A stretch of DNA of 64,000 nucleotides, taken from Roseimaritima ulvae. GTDB taxonomy: Bacteria > Planctomycetota > Planctomycetia > Pirellulales > Pirellulaceae. The position numbers were made by a program, and so were the translations under genes. Location: positions 5,499,404 through 5,563,403 of the forward strand of contig NZ_CP042914.1 of assembly GCF_008065135.1 (NCBI RefSeq), read 5' to 3'. Under the pieces are notes generated by a model. That model saw nothing but the letters and a program-made list of their open reading frames with translations, was not told where the DNA came from and searched no databases. This document shows positions 26,092 to 34,255 of the stretch, one piece after another; positions within the stretch are counted from its first letter, which is position 1; each line of letters starts with the position of its first letter.

Positions 26092-27246
26092 CTAGGGCTC
26101 ACAGCGACACGCTCGCGCTCTCACCTGGCCATCACAGTCCACGACCAACTTTTCGTTCGGCTCCAACCGGAAAACCGCTCTTTGACCGTAGCGTTTGGCC
26201 AGCTCGAGCACGTCGGCCTGGCGCATTCCGCCGACCATAAAACTTTCCTCTTGCCAAGTTTGGCAAGGCGACTGGCCGACCACGCAACGAATCAGTTCCG
26301 TTCGCCGCTTCAGGCCTTTTAACAGCATCTGATTGCGGTGCCGATTGCTCGCTTCGTCCAACGTTTGCTCAAAGGGATTCCAAGCCGTAATCACAAAACA
26401 GGGTGCGGAAAACGGCAACTCAAAGGCCCCCGGACCTGCCCATACTGTGGAGGACGAATGGTCTCGAATCACCGAATCGCTAAACGCTTGCCAAACCTGT
26501 TTGCGGTCTTCGACCAACGCGATTGCTCGCAGCATTAACTTCTGCACTTGCAAGAAACGTCCCAGTGCGATTTGTGCCTGGGGATCGTCGTGGTTCAGAC
26601 GGCGGGCATGGGCGAGGTGATTGCGAAACCCAATGGCCCATCGCCCCAACTTGCGGAACTCACTTTTAGAATAGCCCAGTTCGGCCAACAATTCCGGCAA
26701 CCTGCCGGCGCGATTGACGACGTGGGAAAGGTGATGCATTCCCGTCCCTGCATGGCCGGCAATTTGAGCAATACCAGGAGGCTGCGGTTCATCGCCGAGG
26801 GGCTGGTTGGTATAGCTGCCGACCAACCGTCGCAGCACTCGTTCCAAAGTGATCAAATGTGCGAAAGCAAACGCGCTGGCGGCAGGCTTGGCCAGATCCT
26901 CCGGGGTCACGATCCCGCAGATCTGCGAGCCATCGGTCAGCACCAACCAGGGCGTGGCGGCGAGTTTCGCAAACGTATCGCTCAGGGATAGGTCGTGCGG
27001 AACGCAGTGTTTGTCCGGTAGCGGTTCCGTGAATTCGGCCAGCTTCGCATGTTCCGCAACCCCTGAGAGTCGATTACGGAACACGACCGCACCGCCTGTG
27101 ACAAACGCCACATCAAAATCGTTGGCCGCCATCCACTCGAACTGTTCGAGCGCCGAGTCGCTGGGATCGGCGTAGCGAACGGGGCTGGCGATATCCTGGG
27201 CCAGCAACCAGTGCTCGGGCGTACGGCCGTAGTCATAAACCGTCAT
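26092..27246 (-). CDS. CBS-pair / HEPN-like / DUF3293 fusion protein
   Basis: 384 residues in three parts. Residues 10-120 look like a CBS pair (LLAQDIASPVRYADPSDSALEQFEWM; WLVLTDGSQICGIVTPEDL), a module that often binds adenine nucleotides. Residues ~125-255 are helical and contain RNHLAH (208-213), which matches the RX4-6H motif of HEPN ribonucleases; this is suggestive only. Residues 280-372 fit DUF3293 (FVITAWNPFEQTLDEASNRHRNQMLL; WQEESFMVGG; YGQRAVFRLEPNE). No transmembrane segment. Function of the combination unknown. Confidence 0.65.
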   Translation of the reverse strand: MTVYDYGRTPEHWLLAQDIASPVRYADPSDSALEQFEWMAANDFDVAFVTGGAVVFRNRLSGVAEHAKLAEFTEPLPDKHCVPHDLSLSDTFAKLAATPWLVLTDGSQICGIVTPEDLAKPAASAFAFAHLITLERVLRRLVGSYTNQPLGDEPQPPGIAQIAGHAGTGMHHLSHVVNRAGRLPELLAELGYSKSEFRKLGRWAIGFRNHLAHARRLNHDDPQAQIALGRFLQVQKLMLRAIALVEDRKQVWQAFSDSVIRDHSSSTVWAGPGAFELPFSAPCFVITAWNPFEQTLDEASNRHRNQMLLKGLKRRTELIRCVVGQSPCQTWQEESFMVGGMRQADVLELAKRYGQRAVFRLEPNEKLVVDCDGQVRARACRCEP

Positions 27247-27285
27247 CGCTCGACTCCCGAAAGACGTGGGGCTTGGAGCGAATCA

Positions 27286-28479
27286 CTATAGCCCAAACTC
27301 ATCCAGTGCAATGGTTTGAAACACCAGATCGGCTCGCGAGGATTCGTACAAGATGCCCAGCGTGGAAGCGTCGACCATCACCAGCGAACTGTACGCTCCA
27401 CCCTTTTCGTCCAGCAGGATTTGCCGTTCGGCGGGCCAGGTTCGTCCGTCATCCAAGCTGACGCGGACGGTCATTCCGCGACGATGCGTCTTGCTGTTCG
27501 GATTGGAAAAGAACAACACGCGCCGGCCATCGGCCAGTGGATGCGAAATCAAGCTGGCCATGCAAACCGGTTCGGGCAACGCGCCATGATCACTGGAATG
27601 CACCGACCAGGTTTTGCCAAGATCGCTCGTAACACTGACCGCCCGGCCGTTGGTTTCGGATTTGTCTTGGCGATTGCGGTTGTCGCGAATGTTTAACATC
27701 AACGATCCGTCGGATAGTTCAGCGACGGCGCATTCACTGGTATCGTCTCGAGCGGGTGCCGATACGGTCCAGGTCTTGCCGTGATCGCGGCTCCACATGA
27801 GGTTGGAAAACGGTACCCCTTGGTGATCCCGGCCTTGTGAAGGCATCACCAAAGTGCCATCGGTCATGGTGATTCCATTGCCCGGCGCCGGCGCGAACAG
27901 ATACCAGGCGGGGTTCTTCAGCGAAGCGGTCCAGTTCTCTGGCTGCGACCAGGTTTGTCCGTGGTCGCGGGAGCGGACGACCATGAATTGGCTGGACGTA
28001 TCGATGCCCAGTCCGGGTTGCGAACCCTTGCCGCGCCATTGATGGGTGCCCGGTTTGCCGTGTGTCCAGACAGCCGAAACAAAGATTTCGCCCGTCTTGC
28101 GATCGACCAAAATATTAGGATCCGAGCAACCGTTTTGGTCTTCGGGCAAGCCGCCGAATTCGCCCATGTCCATGATCGGCTGGGGCGGTTGCCAGGTGCG
28201 TCCTCCATCGGTCGATCGCGACAGTCCGATATCCATGTGTCCCTGCAGGTCACGGCGACTGCGGTACCGCATATCGTAAACGGCCAGTAGCGTGCCGTCG
28301 TTGGCGCGAGCGATCGCGGGGATCCGAAACGTGTGGCAGTCGTGCTCTCCCGTGCGATGCAGGATCACCACCGGCCGGGCATCCGCCGCACGGGCCGAGC
28401 GATGGTTGGCAAGGTTCATCAACGCAATCGAAACGACAGAAATCGCAAGCAACAGGGGACGCATACCGAGCATGCTCAT
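27286..28479 (-). CDS. Exported sialidase (exo-alpha-sialidase, GH33-like)
   Basis: About 397 residues from ATG 28479, where a signal peptide begins (RPLLLAISVVSIALMNL); an ATG two codons later is equally possible. FRIP (51-54) carries the first arginine of the catalytic triad. At least five Asp boxes follow: SRSTDGGRTW, SRDHGQTW, SRDHGKTW, TSDLGKTW and SLDDGRTW. The six-bladed propeller would cleave terminal sialic acid or a related sugar outside the cell. Planctomycetes carry many such enzymes for algal glycans; the substrate is not shown by sequence. Confidence 0.88.
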   Translation of the reverse strand: MSMLGMRPLLLAISVVSIALMNLANHRSARAADARPVVILHRTGEHDCHTFRIPAIARANDGTLLAVYDMRYRSRRDLQGHMDIGLSRSTDGGRTWQPPQPIMDMGEFGGLPEDQNGCSDPNILVDRKTGEIFVSAVWTHGKPGTHQWRGKGSQPGLGIDTSSQFMVVRSRDHGQTWSQPENWTASLKNPAWYLFAPAPGNGITMTDGTLVMPSQGRDHQGVPFSNLMWSRDHGKTWTVSAPARDDTSECAVAELSDGSLMLNIRDNRNRQDKSETNGRAVSVTSDLGKTWSVHSSDHGALPEPVCMASLISHPLADGRRVLFFSNPNSKTHRRGMTVRVSLDDGRTWPAERQILLDEKGGAYSSLVMVDASTLGILYESSRADLVFQTIALDEFGL

Positions 28480-28605
28480 AGACCAAGGAGACAGGAAGGG
28501 GTTCGTGGGAGAGACGATTATTCTAATCATCCCTGCAGACCAAAACGACCTGCGTCTCGGTACCGCCCCCATCATGCAGGCTGTCGACAAGCTTCCATCA
28601 TGCCA

Positions 28606-30216
28606 TCATTCCTGGCGAGTGTAGACGGCGGGATAGACGAATTCGGGAGTCTGTGGTGGGCAGAGGTAGGTGAATCGTTCGGACAACACGCGTTTGCCGT
28701 CCAGCAACTGGACAGCCAGTTCGGCGGGTGCGTCTTCGAGCAACTGAACTGTCAGGAAAACCAATCGATCTCCCGTCTCGGTTCGTTCACTGCGTTTGCT
28801 GAGGACCTTCGCTCGCAGCGCGTCGGTGTCAATTTGGATCGGCGATTCGGCTGCCATCTCGGCGACCGCCGGGCCTGAGAAACGGATTTCCAGATCCACC
28901 GTCCGCTGCCCAGGATGGCGGTCCAAGCGGAGATCGGTGGCCCGACTGACGTAGGATTGCTGCTTATGATCTCCGGCGAAAAACGCTACCGAGTACGCCA
29001 GCGTTAGGCGTTTACTTTGTGCCTGACTGCCGCCGGGGACCCAGTAGGCGGCGATGTTGTCGATACCTTCGTGAGCCCCTGGCAACTCCAGCAACTCGAT
29101 ATGCCCATCGGTCCACGGCGTGGTGGGCGTCACCCACACGCTGGGGCGAAGATCGTAGCGGGCATTATGGTCGTCGAAATGATAGAAAGCTCGATTGCGT
29201 TGCATCAAACCGAACCCTGTCAGTTTATCCACGGCAATCCGGCTGACCGAGGGATAGCTCTGTCGCGCAAAAGCCCGCCACGTCCATTCGTGTGCCGGCT
29301 GCCCGGCTTTCACCTGCTGCCTGACCAACAGTCCGTCGCTATCGTGACAGGCCGGCCGGCGATCCCGGGGCGGCCCCTGCAGTCCGTCGCCCCACATCCA
29401 CATGCTGGTCAGCGGGGCCAGGGCGATCTTTTCCGGCTGACTTCGAAAGGTCAGCTGGCACTCCACATCCAAGCGGGATTCCTGACTGCCGGGGGCGAAC
29501 TGAAAGCGATAGGCGCCCGAGACATGGCGGCTGTCCATTAGCGCCAGGATCTCTACGGTGCGGTCGCCCGGCTGAGGACGAACGACCCAAAACGCTCGAA
29601 AATACGGAAACTCCTCATCTTGATTCAGAGCCACATTGATCGCGAGTCCGCGAGCGGACGTTCCATAGCGAGTGTCCCCACTGCGGCCGCGAAAGTAACT
29701 AGCGCCCAAGAACGTCAATAACTCCTGCGCTTCCGACGCCCCTTCAAGTGTATGTAGTAGCTTTAACCCCGCATGGCCCAGATCGTCCGGAACCGTGGCG
29801 GCGTCGAGCGAACCGCCGTAGACGAAATCGTCTTTGGAAAAGGGGATGGCGGTGGTTTCCGATTCGCTGATCGTAAAAATCTGGACGCGATCTCGTTGCA
29901 CAAAGCCGCGATGAAAAGTTTCGAAATACGTCGGACTTTTCCCCCACCAAGTCGCTCGTTGGGGACGAAACGAAATCGAGCAATAGTCTTCATAGGCGAT
30001 GTTGGCCAACGCCGCCGGTAAGCTCGCACGGGGCTGGTGAGGCTGCGTCGATAGGTGTTCGGCCAGCCTGCACAGATCTTTGTACGAACCAACGGCCAAG
30101 CAAGGATCTTCCGCCGACAACCGGCCCGCTGTCAGCCCCGTGCTGCATGACAAGAACAACGTTAACAGCATGGACGAGGTGTCTTTCAGAGGGGCGTTCA
30201 AAAGGCGATCAAACAT
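28606..30216 (-). CDS. opgG: Periplasmic glucan biosynthesis protein OpgG/MdoG
   Basis: About 536 residues from ATG 30216, which opens a hydrophobic leader (SSMLLTLFLSCSTGL); GGAG lies 11 bases upstream. ATGs further up (30246, 30381) keep the frame but lengthen the leader. Family segments include YEDYCSISFRPQRATWWG, SYFRGRSGDTRYGTSARGLAI, APLTSMWMWGD and FGLMQRNRAFYHFDDHNARYDLRPSVWV. OpgG acts in the periplasm on osmoregulated beta-glucan backbones made by OpgH, which is encoded divergently at 31348. Confidence 0.9.
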   Translation of the reverse strand: MFDRLLNAPLKDTSSMLLTLFLSCSTGLTAGRLSAEDPCLAVGSYKDLCRLAEHLSTQPHQPRASLPAALANIAYEDYCSISFRPQRATWWGKSPTYFETFHRGFVQRDRVQIFTISESETTAIPFSKDDFVYGGSLDAATVPDDLGHAGLKLLHTLEGASEAQELLTFLGASYFRGRSGDTRYGTSARGLAINVALNQDEEFPYFRAFWVVRPQPGDRTVEILALMDSRHVSGAYRFQFAPGSQESRLDVECQLTFRSQPEKIALAPLTSMWMWGDGLQGPPRDRRPACHDSDGLLVRQQVKAGQPAHEWTWRAFARQSYPSVSRIAVDKLTGFGLMQRNRAFYHFDDHNARYDLRPSVWVTPTTPWTDGHIELLELPGAHEGIDNIAAYWVPGGSQAQSKRLTLAYSVAFFAGDHKQQSYVSRATDLRLDRHPGQRTVDLEIRFSGPAVAEMAAESPIQIDTDALRAKVLSKRSERTETGDRLVFLTVQLLEDAPAELAVQLLDGKRVLSERFTYLCPPQTPEFVYPAVYTRQE

Positions 30217-30827
30217 CAGCTTGGCTACTCCATTTTTAGATAACATCGGCGCGGCGTTCGGCGGCCATATCCGCGTCGCGCCGCCGAGGTGTTCGATGCA
30301 ATCGCTGTACCGCCGCCAACCTGTGAACGTCCGCGACGAAGACAATCGTTTTCCGCTTCCGTTAGTCGCGGGATAGGACACATTAGCGGGACATTAACGG
30401 CACGTGCGGAGCCCAGCTGGAAAACCAACTTCGGACAGTCGCTTTGTTAAAATTTCAAACCCTGAATGAGTGGACGATCTGCAGTCAGCGAGAACCACAG
30501 CGTGATGCTCGATAATCGTCCAACCACCCGCTAGCGGCCGAGCCTTCTCAAAAATGTTTTGCTGACTTACAGCGTTCGGCAAATTCCGCGAATGCCGATT
30601 GGTTGCCGTTGATCGATTGCAGCGGAGTCGCGTGTCCCCTAAACCCGGTGGCTTCGGAAACTGGTGGGGCTGGAGAAAAGTGGCAGTTTGGTTTTGTTGC
30701 CGGTCAGCTGACGACATGGCACAAGGTTTGAAGTGAATGTCGGGCTAGAAGGTCACAACTCGCCGTGGTCCCTCAATGTGTATTGAGGGCGTGCGATGGC
30801 AACCTTGTCTCATCGGAACGCATTCAC
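30217..30827. other. Gap between opgG and the opgH-side genes
   Basis: A divergent 611-base gap. It has no convincing gene on either strand; a 107-codon minus-strand frame at 30394-30717 has no start support. It must hold promoters for both directions, but no near-consensus pair was found. The one clear structure is the short hairpin listed separately. Confidence 0.5.
30770..30789 (+). promoter_or_regulatory. Perfect 8-bp hairpin in the 5' leader of the opgH-side operon
   Basis: CCCTCAAT (30770-30777), loop GTGT, ATTGAGGG (30782-30789), ending 38 bases before the ATG at 30828. No T-tract follows, so it is more likely a leader structure or a protein dyad than a terminator. Confidence 0.4.
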
Positions 30828-31217
30828 ATGTCACTCGACACTCTCGTACAGCCGACTCCTCAGGCAACTCCCGATACCATCGCCAGACGCGTGGTGGAGG
30901 TATACCTCCGCGGCTGTCCATTCGTGGACGCCGCAGGTATTCCACAAACGGCTCATGAAATCGTGCAACAGGCCTCGGACAGCTGCCGTTCCTTTGCCAC
31001 CGCGGATGCCCAGCAGCTGTGCAAGCTGAGTCTTCGCTTGGCGTCGCAACACATCGCAAACTCACTGTGTAACGGGGCCGCATGCGTGATTCCTAGCGAG
31101 ACGCCGTGCCGCATGTCTGCTGCGGAGCCGGTTCGCCTGGCTGCCCCGATTCGCTTTGGCGACTGGCGTGATGTCCTCCGCCCGGATCGTGGTCGCACGC
31201 TAACGGTAGAGCAATAG
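30828..31217 (+). CDS. Small unknown protein upstream of opgH
   Basis: 129 residues starting at ATG 30828. The first part is helical (ATPDTIARRVVEVYLRGCPFVDAAG...AHEIVQQASDSCRSFATADAQQLCKLSLRLASQHIAN); the second contains two cysteines and ends with RFGDWRDVLRPDRGRTLTVEQ. No membrane segment or known domain. opgH starts 130 bases downstream with its own strong ribosome site, and the shared strand suggests cotranscription. It may assist glucan synthesis, but only position supports that. Confidence 0.6.
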   Translation: MSLDTLVQPTPQATPDTIARRVVEVYLRGCPFVDAAGIPQTAHEIVQQASDSCRSFATADAQQLCKLSLRLASQHIANSLCNGAACVIPSETPCRMSAAEPVRLAAPIRFGDWRDVLRPDRGRTLTVEQ

Positions 31218-31347
31218 GTTCCGCCTCGCTTCGCAGCTGCTCTTCGCTCTCGCGTCGATGCGTGAGCTGGGAGCGGCTGACAGATTGATTGCGCTGCAGA
31301 TATCAACGCTACGGAGGCAGCGGCCTCTTATTACAAGGAGTAACGGT

Positions 31348-33417
31348 GTGGACGGGAACAATAACTTGCAAGTATCGACCACGACTCAGGTGAGAACGTT
31401 TGTTGTGATCGCCACGGTGGGCATGACCGTTGTAGGCACATTTGTGTACTGGATGGTGGTGGCGTCGCGGGGCGGGGTGAACCTATTTGAAGCTCTAACC
31501 ATTCCGTTTTTTGCAGTCTTGTTTGGCTGGATCACGTTCTCGTTTTGGCTGGCTACGGTGGGATTTTTTTCACTCGCTCGGCAACGCCACAGGGTGACAA
31601 GCGGTGACAGCCATTGCGGCGAGGAAGGGGATCGCGAGCCTCCGCGGACGGCGGTATTGATGCCGATCTACAACGAGGCTCCGGAACGTGTGTTGGCGGG
31701 CATCGAAGCCATGGTGCGAGATCTGGAAGCGCACCAACAGGCGGATCGCTTCGACTTCTATGTATTGAGCGACTCGACACAGCCCGAAGTCTGGCTTCGT
31801 GAAGAACTGGTCTGGTCGCAGGTCCAGGAGCGACTGGGCGAGCGCTGTCGGCTGTTCTATCGCCACCGTCCCCACAACTCCGCTCGCAAGGCGGGAAACA
31901 TTGCCGACTTCTGTTCGCGTTGGGGCAGCGGCTATCCCTTCATGATCGTGCTGGACGCCGACAGCCTCGTCTCCGCCGACACCATGATCGAGATGGTGGC
32001 GCGAATGAATGCCGATCCTCAGCTGGGCATTTTACAGGTCCCCCCGACGCCGACCGGGCGGAGTTCCTTGTTCGCTCGCCTGCAACAATTTGCGGCCCAA
32101 GCGTACGGCCCTGTGTTCGTCGAGGGCTTCAATCGCTGGGCAGGAGACGAAGGCAACTATTGGGGGCACAACGCCATTATCCGCGTGCAGGCTTTCCTCC
32201 GACACTGCGACCTGCCGAAGCTGCCCGGCAAAGCTCCGCTGGGCGGTGAAATCCTGAGTCACGACTTTGTGGAAGCCGCGCTAATGCTACGCGCCGGCTG
32301 GAAGGTCCGTCTGGCTACCGATCTGTCGGGTTCTTATGAGGAATGTCCAACCACGCTAGCCGACTACGCGCAGCGAGACCAACGTTGGTGCCAGGGCAAC
32401 CTGCAGCACACCAAGCTGTTGGTGGCGGAAAATTTCCGCCTGCTCAGCCGCTTCCACTTTGCCTCCGGAGTGTTGGCCTATACCTCGTCGCCGATCTGGT
32501 TGGCCTTCACGCTGCTTTGTGTGATGGGGATGCTGGTCGAACGCGGCGGCCATCAGGTGGGCAGCCGAATTCCGTTTCAACCGATCGATGGAGCCTTGGT
32601 GTTGTTTTGTGTCTCGCTGACGTTGCTGCTGCTCCCCAAGGCGTGGAGTGTCGCTTTGACGCTCGGCCGTTTTGGCGGCATCAAGCCCGTCGGTGGTCGA
32701 TTGAAGTTTGCCTTCAGTTGTTTGCTGGAAACGCTGGCGTCCATCGTGTTGTCTCCGATCATGGCGTTGTTTCATTCGCGGTTTGTGATTGCGACCTTGA
32801 CCGGAACCAACGTGCCCTGGTCATCGCAGCAACGCAACGAACAGACGCTTTCCTGGCGGGAGGCCAGCCGGCAATTCGCTTCCTTCACGGTCTTCGGCCT
32901 TGCCTGCACGGGCTTGCTGTGGTGGTGGATGCCCGAGCTGTTGATCTGGTTTGCGCCGCTGCTAATCGGTTTGTTAGCCGCCATACCGATCGCCAAAGCC
33001 GCCGCGAGCATCCAGCTGGGTAAGGGCCTGCAACGCTTGGGGCTGCTGCTGATCGAGGAAGAAACCGATCCGCCGCCGGTGTTGCAATACCTGCAGCAGG
33101 CCCTCGCCGCGGCCGACGACGACGAGCCCACGCCGGCGGACGGATTGTTCGAACGATTTGTGACGGACATTCGCTTGCACGCCTTGCACCAACGCATCCA
33201 ACGGGCGAGTGCCGCCAGTGTACGCATCAAGGCGGATGACTTGCGGACTGCAATGACCGCGGTGGCCACCGAGGGCGTAGGATCGATTCCGGAGAATTTG
33301 CGTGCTCCGCTGCTCAAGGACGACCATGCTTTCCTGGACCTGCACGTCGAAGTCCAGTGGAGAGGCGGACAGCGCATGACAAAGGCCGCGTCCGTAAAGA
33401 ACGCGGCCTCTGTTTGA
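31348..33417 (+). CDS. opgH: Glucan glucosyltransferase OpgH/MdoH
   Basis: 689 residues from GTG 31348, chosen because AAGGAG lies 7 bases upstream and the longer frame lacks any such site. It makes the osmoregulated periplasmic glucan backbone from UDP-glucose at the inner membrane. Two helices (about 15-38 and 50-76) precede a GT2 domain with TAVLMPIYNE, DAD (203-205), SHDF (Asp306) and QRDQRW (342-347); several helices follow. The N-terminus is shorter than in E. coli OpgH (847 residues), lacking most of its cytosolic extension. The last codons contain a hairpin. Confidence 0.92.
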   Translation: MDGNNNLQVSTTTQVRTFVVIATVGMTVVGTFVYWMVVASRGGVNLFEALTIPFFAVLFGWITFSFWLATVGFFSLARQRHRVTSGDSHCGEEGDREPPRTAVLMPIYNEAPERVLAGIEAMVRDLEAHQQADRFDFYVLSDSTQPEVWLREELVWSQVQERLGERCRLFYRHRPHNSARKAGNIADFCSRWGSGYPFMIVLDADSLVSADTMIEMVARMNADPQLGILQVPPTPTGRSSLFARLQQFAAQAYGPVFVEGFNRWAGDEGNYWGHNAIIRVQAFLRHCDLPKLPGKAPLGGEILSHDFVEAALMLRAGWKVRLATDLSGSYEECPTTLADYAQRDQRWCQGNLQHTKLLVAENFRLLSRFHFASGVLAYTSSPIWLAFTLLCVMGMLVERGGHQVGSRIPFQPIDGALVLFCVSLTLLLLPKAWSVALTLGRFGGIKPVGGRLKFAFSCLLETLASIVLSPIMALFHSRFVIATLTGTNVPWSSQQRNEQTLSWREASRQFASFTVFGLACTGLLWWWMPELLIWFAPLLIGLLAAIPIAKAAASIQLGKGLQRLGLLLIEEETDPPPVLQYLQQALAAADDDEPTPADGLFERFVTDIRLHALHQRIQRASAASVRIKADDLRTAMTAVATEGVGSIPENLRAPLLKDDHAFLDLHVEVQWRGGQRMTKAASVKNAASV
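33383..33409. terminator. Hairpin in the 3' end of opgH
   Basis: AGGCCGCGT (33383-33391) pairs perfectly with ACGCGGCCT (33401-33409), 6 bases before the opgH stop ends at 33417. It is followed by CTGTTTG on the plus strand and flanked by TTT on the minus strand. It sits between convergent opgH and the HU gene, so it may serve both. U-tracts are short. Confidence 0.45.
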
Positions 33418-33440
33418 TCCGTTGGTCAGGCCGTGGTGCC

Positions 33441-33752
33441 TTAGACCATGTCCTTGAGATTCTTCAAGGGACGGATGGTCAATTTCTTGCTAGCCGGTTT
33501 GGGGTTCAACCAGATTTCTTCGCCCGTGGCGGGGTTGCGGCCCTTACGCTTCGGCTTGGCCGGCACGTCCTTGAGGGTGATCTTGCACAACCCGGGGATC
33601 GTGAATTGCCCAGCCGACTTCAAGGAACTGCCGATCTCATCCGACAGCGCATCGAATACAGCCGCGATGTCCTTCTTGGACAACTCGGTAGCTTCCGAAA
33701 TGTTGGTAATGATCTGCGTTTTGGTTAACGGCTTGGGAGCAGCTTTGGCCAT
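33441..33752 (-). CDS. HU/IHF-family DNA-binding protein
   Basis: 103 residues. The beta-arm tip RNPATGE (72-78) is the HU/IHF signature, preceded by FTIPGLCKITLKDVPAKPKRKG. The N-terminal helices LTKTQIITNISEATELSKKDIAAVFDAL form the dimer body. The lysine-rich tail (PASKKLTIRPLKNLKDMV) is slightly longer than in E. coli HU. A ribosome site (AAAGG) precedes ATG 33752. Probable nucleoid protein acting as a dimer. Confidence 0.93.
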   Translation of the reverse strand: MAKAAPKPLTKTQIITNISEATELSKKDIAAVFDALSDEIGSSLKSAGQFTIPGLCKITLKDVPAKPKRKGRNPATGEEIWLNPKPASKKLTIRPLKNLKDMV

Positions 33753-34255
33753 GTGGGACCTTTCGATGGCTTTGGTGTGTTAGGAAATCACAGAATGTTT
33801 CGCGGCCGACGCGTTCGGCTGAAGTTGGACAGATTTAAGAGTCTCCCCAGTGGCTTGGCAACCCGGTTAACCCCCGAAAAACCTATGTTTTCCGTGATTT
33901 TGGCAGCTCGCGGGGATTCTCCACGGCCTGTCCGGCAAAGGCCCAGGCGTCGCGGGAGCCCGGCCAGGGCCAGCCGCAACGGTCCGATAGCATCCTCTGA
34001 AACGCCCCAACAACCGCACAACGGAAAGGAACCTTCCCTAAGCAAACATCCTCTGCGACCCTCGACCGACCAGGAGCGGACCAGAACCTTCTAAAACCTT
34101 AAGAAAAGGGAAATTTTCCGTAACCGGGGGGCCGGCCCGCCCTCCGGCGCGTGACGGCTAGACCAACTTGGATCGCTTTCCTAGATTGTTCCCAAGCCGC
34201 CACAGGAAGGTGGCATCCTCCTGCCGACGATCCCCATGGGCGCTTCGCCATCATC
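33753..34255. other. Divergent gap upstream of the HU gene
   Basis: 503 bases between the HU gene and the 1403-residue protein gene. The HU end is comparatively AT-rich; bases 34120-34150 are very GC-rich (GGGGGGCCGGCCCGCCCTCC). No gene, repeat or near-consensus promoter was recognised. The downstream frame stays open back to a GTG at 34151. Confidence 0.4.

Noticed and set aside
30394-30717. 107-codon minus-strand gene in the opgG-opgH gap
   Set aside because: No ribosome site, odd composition and no motif.
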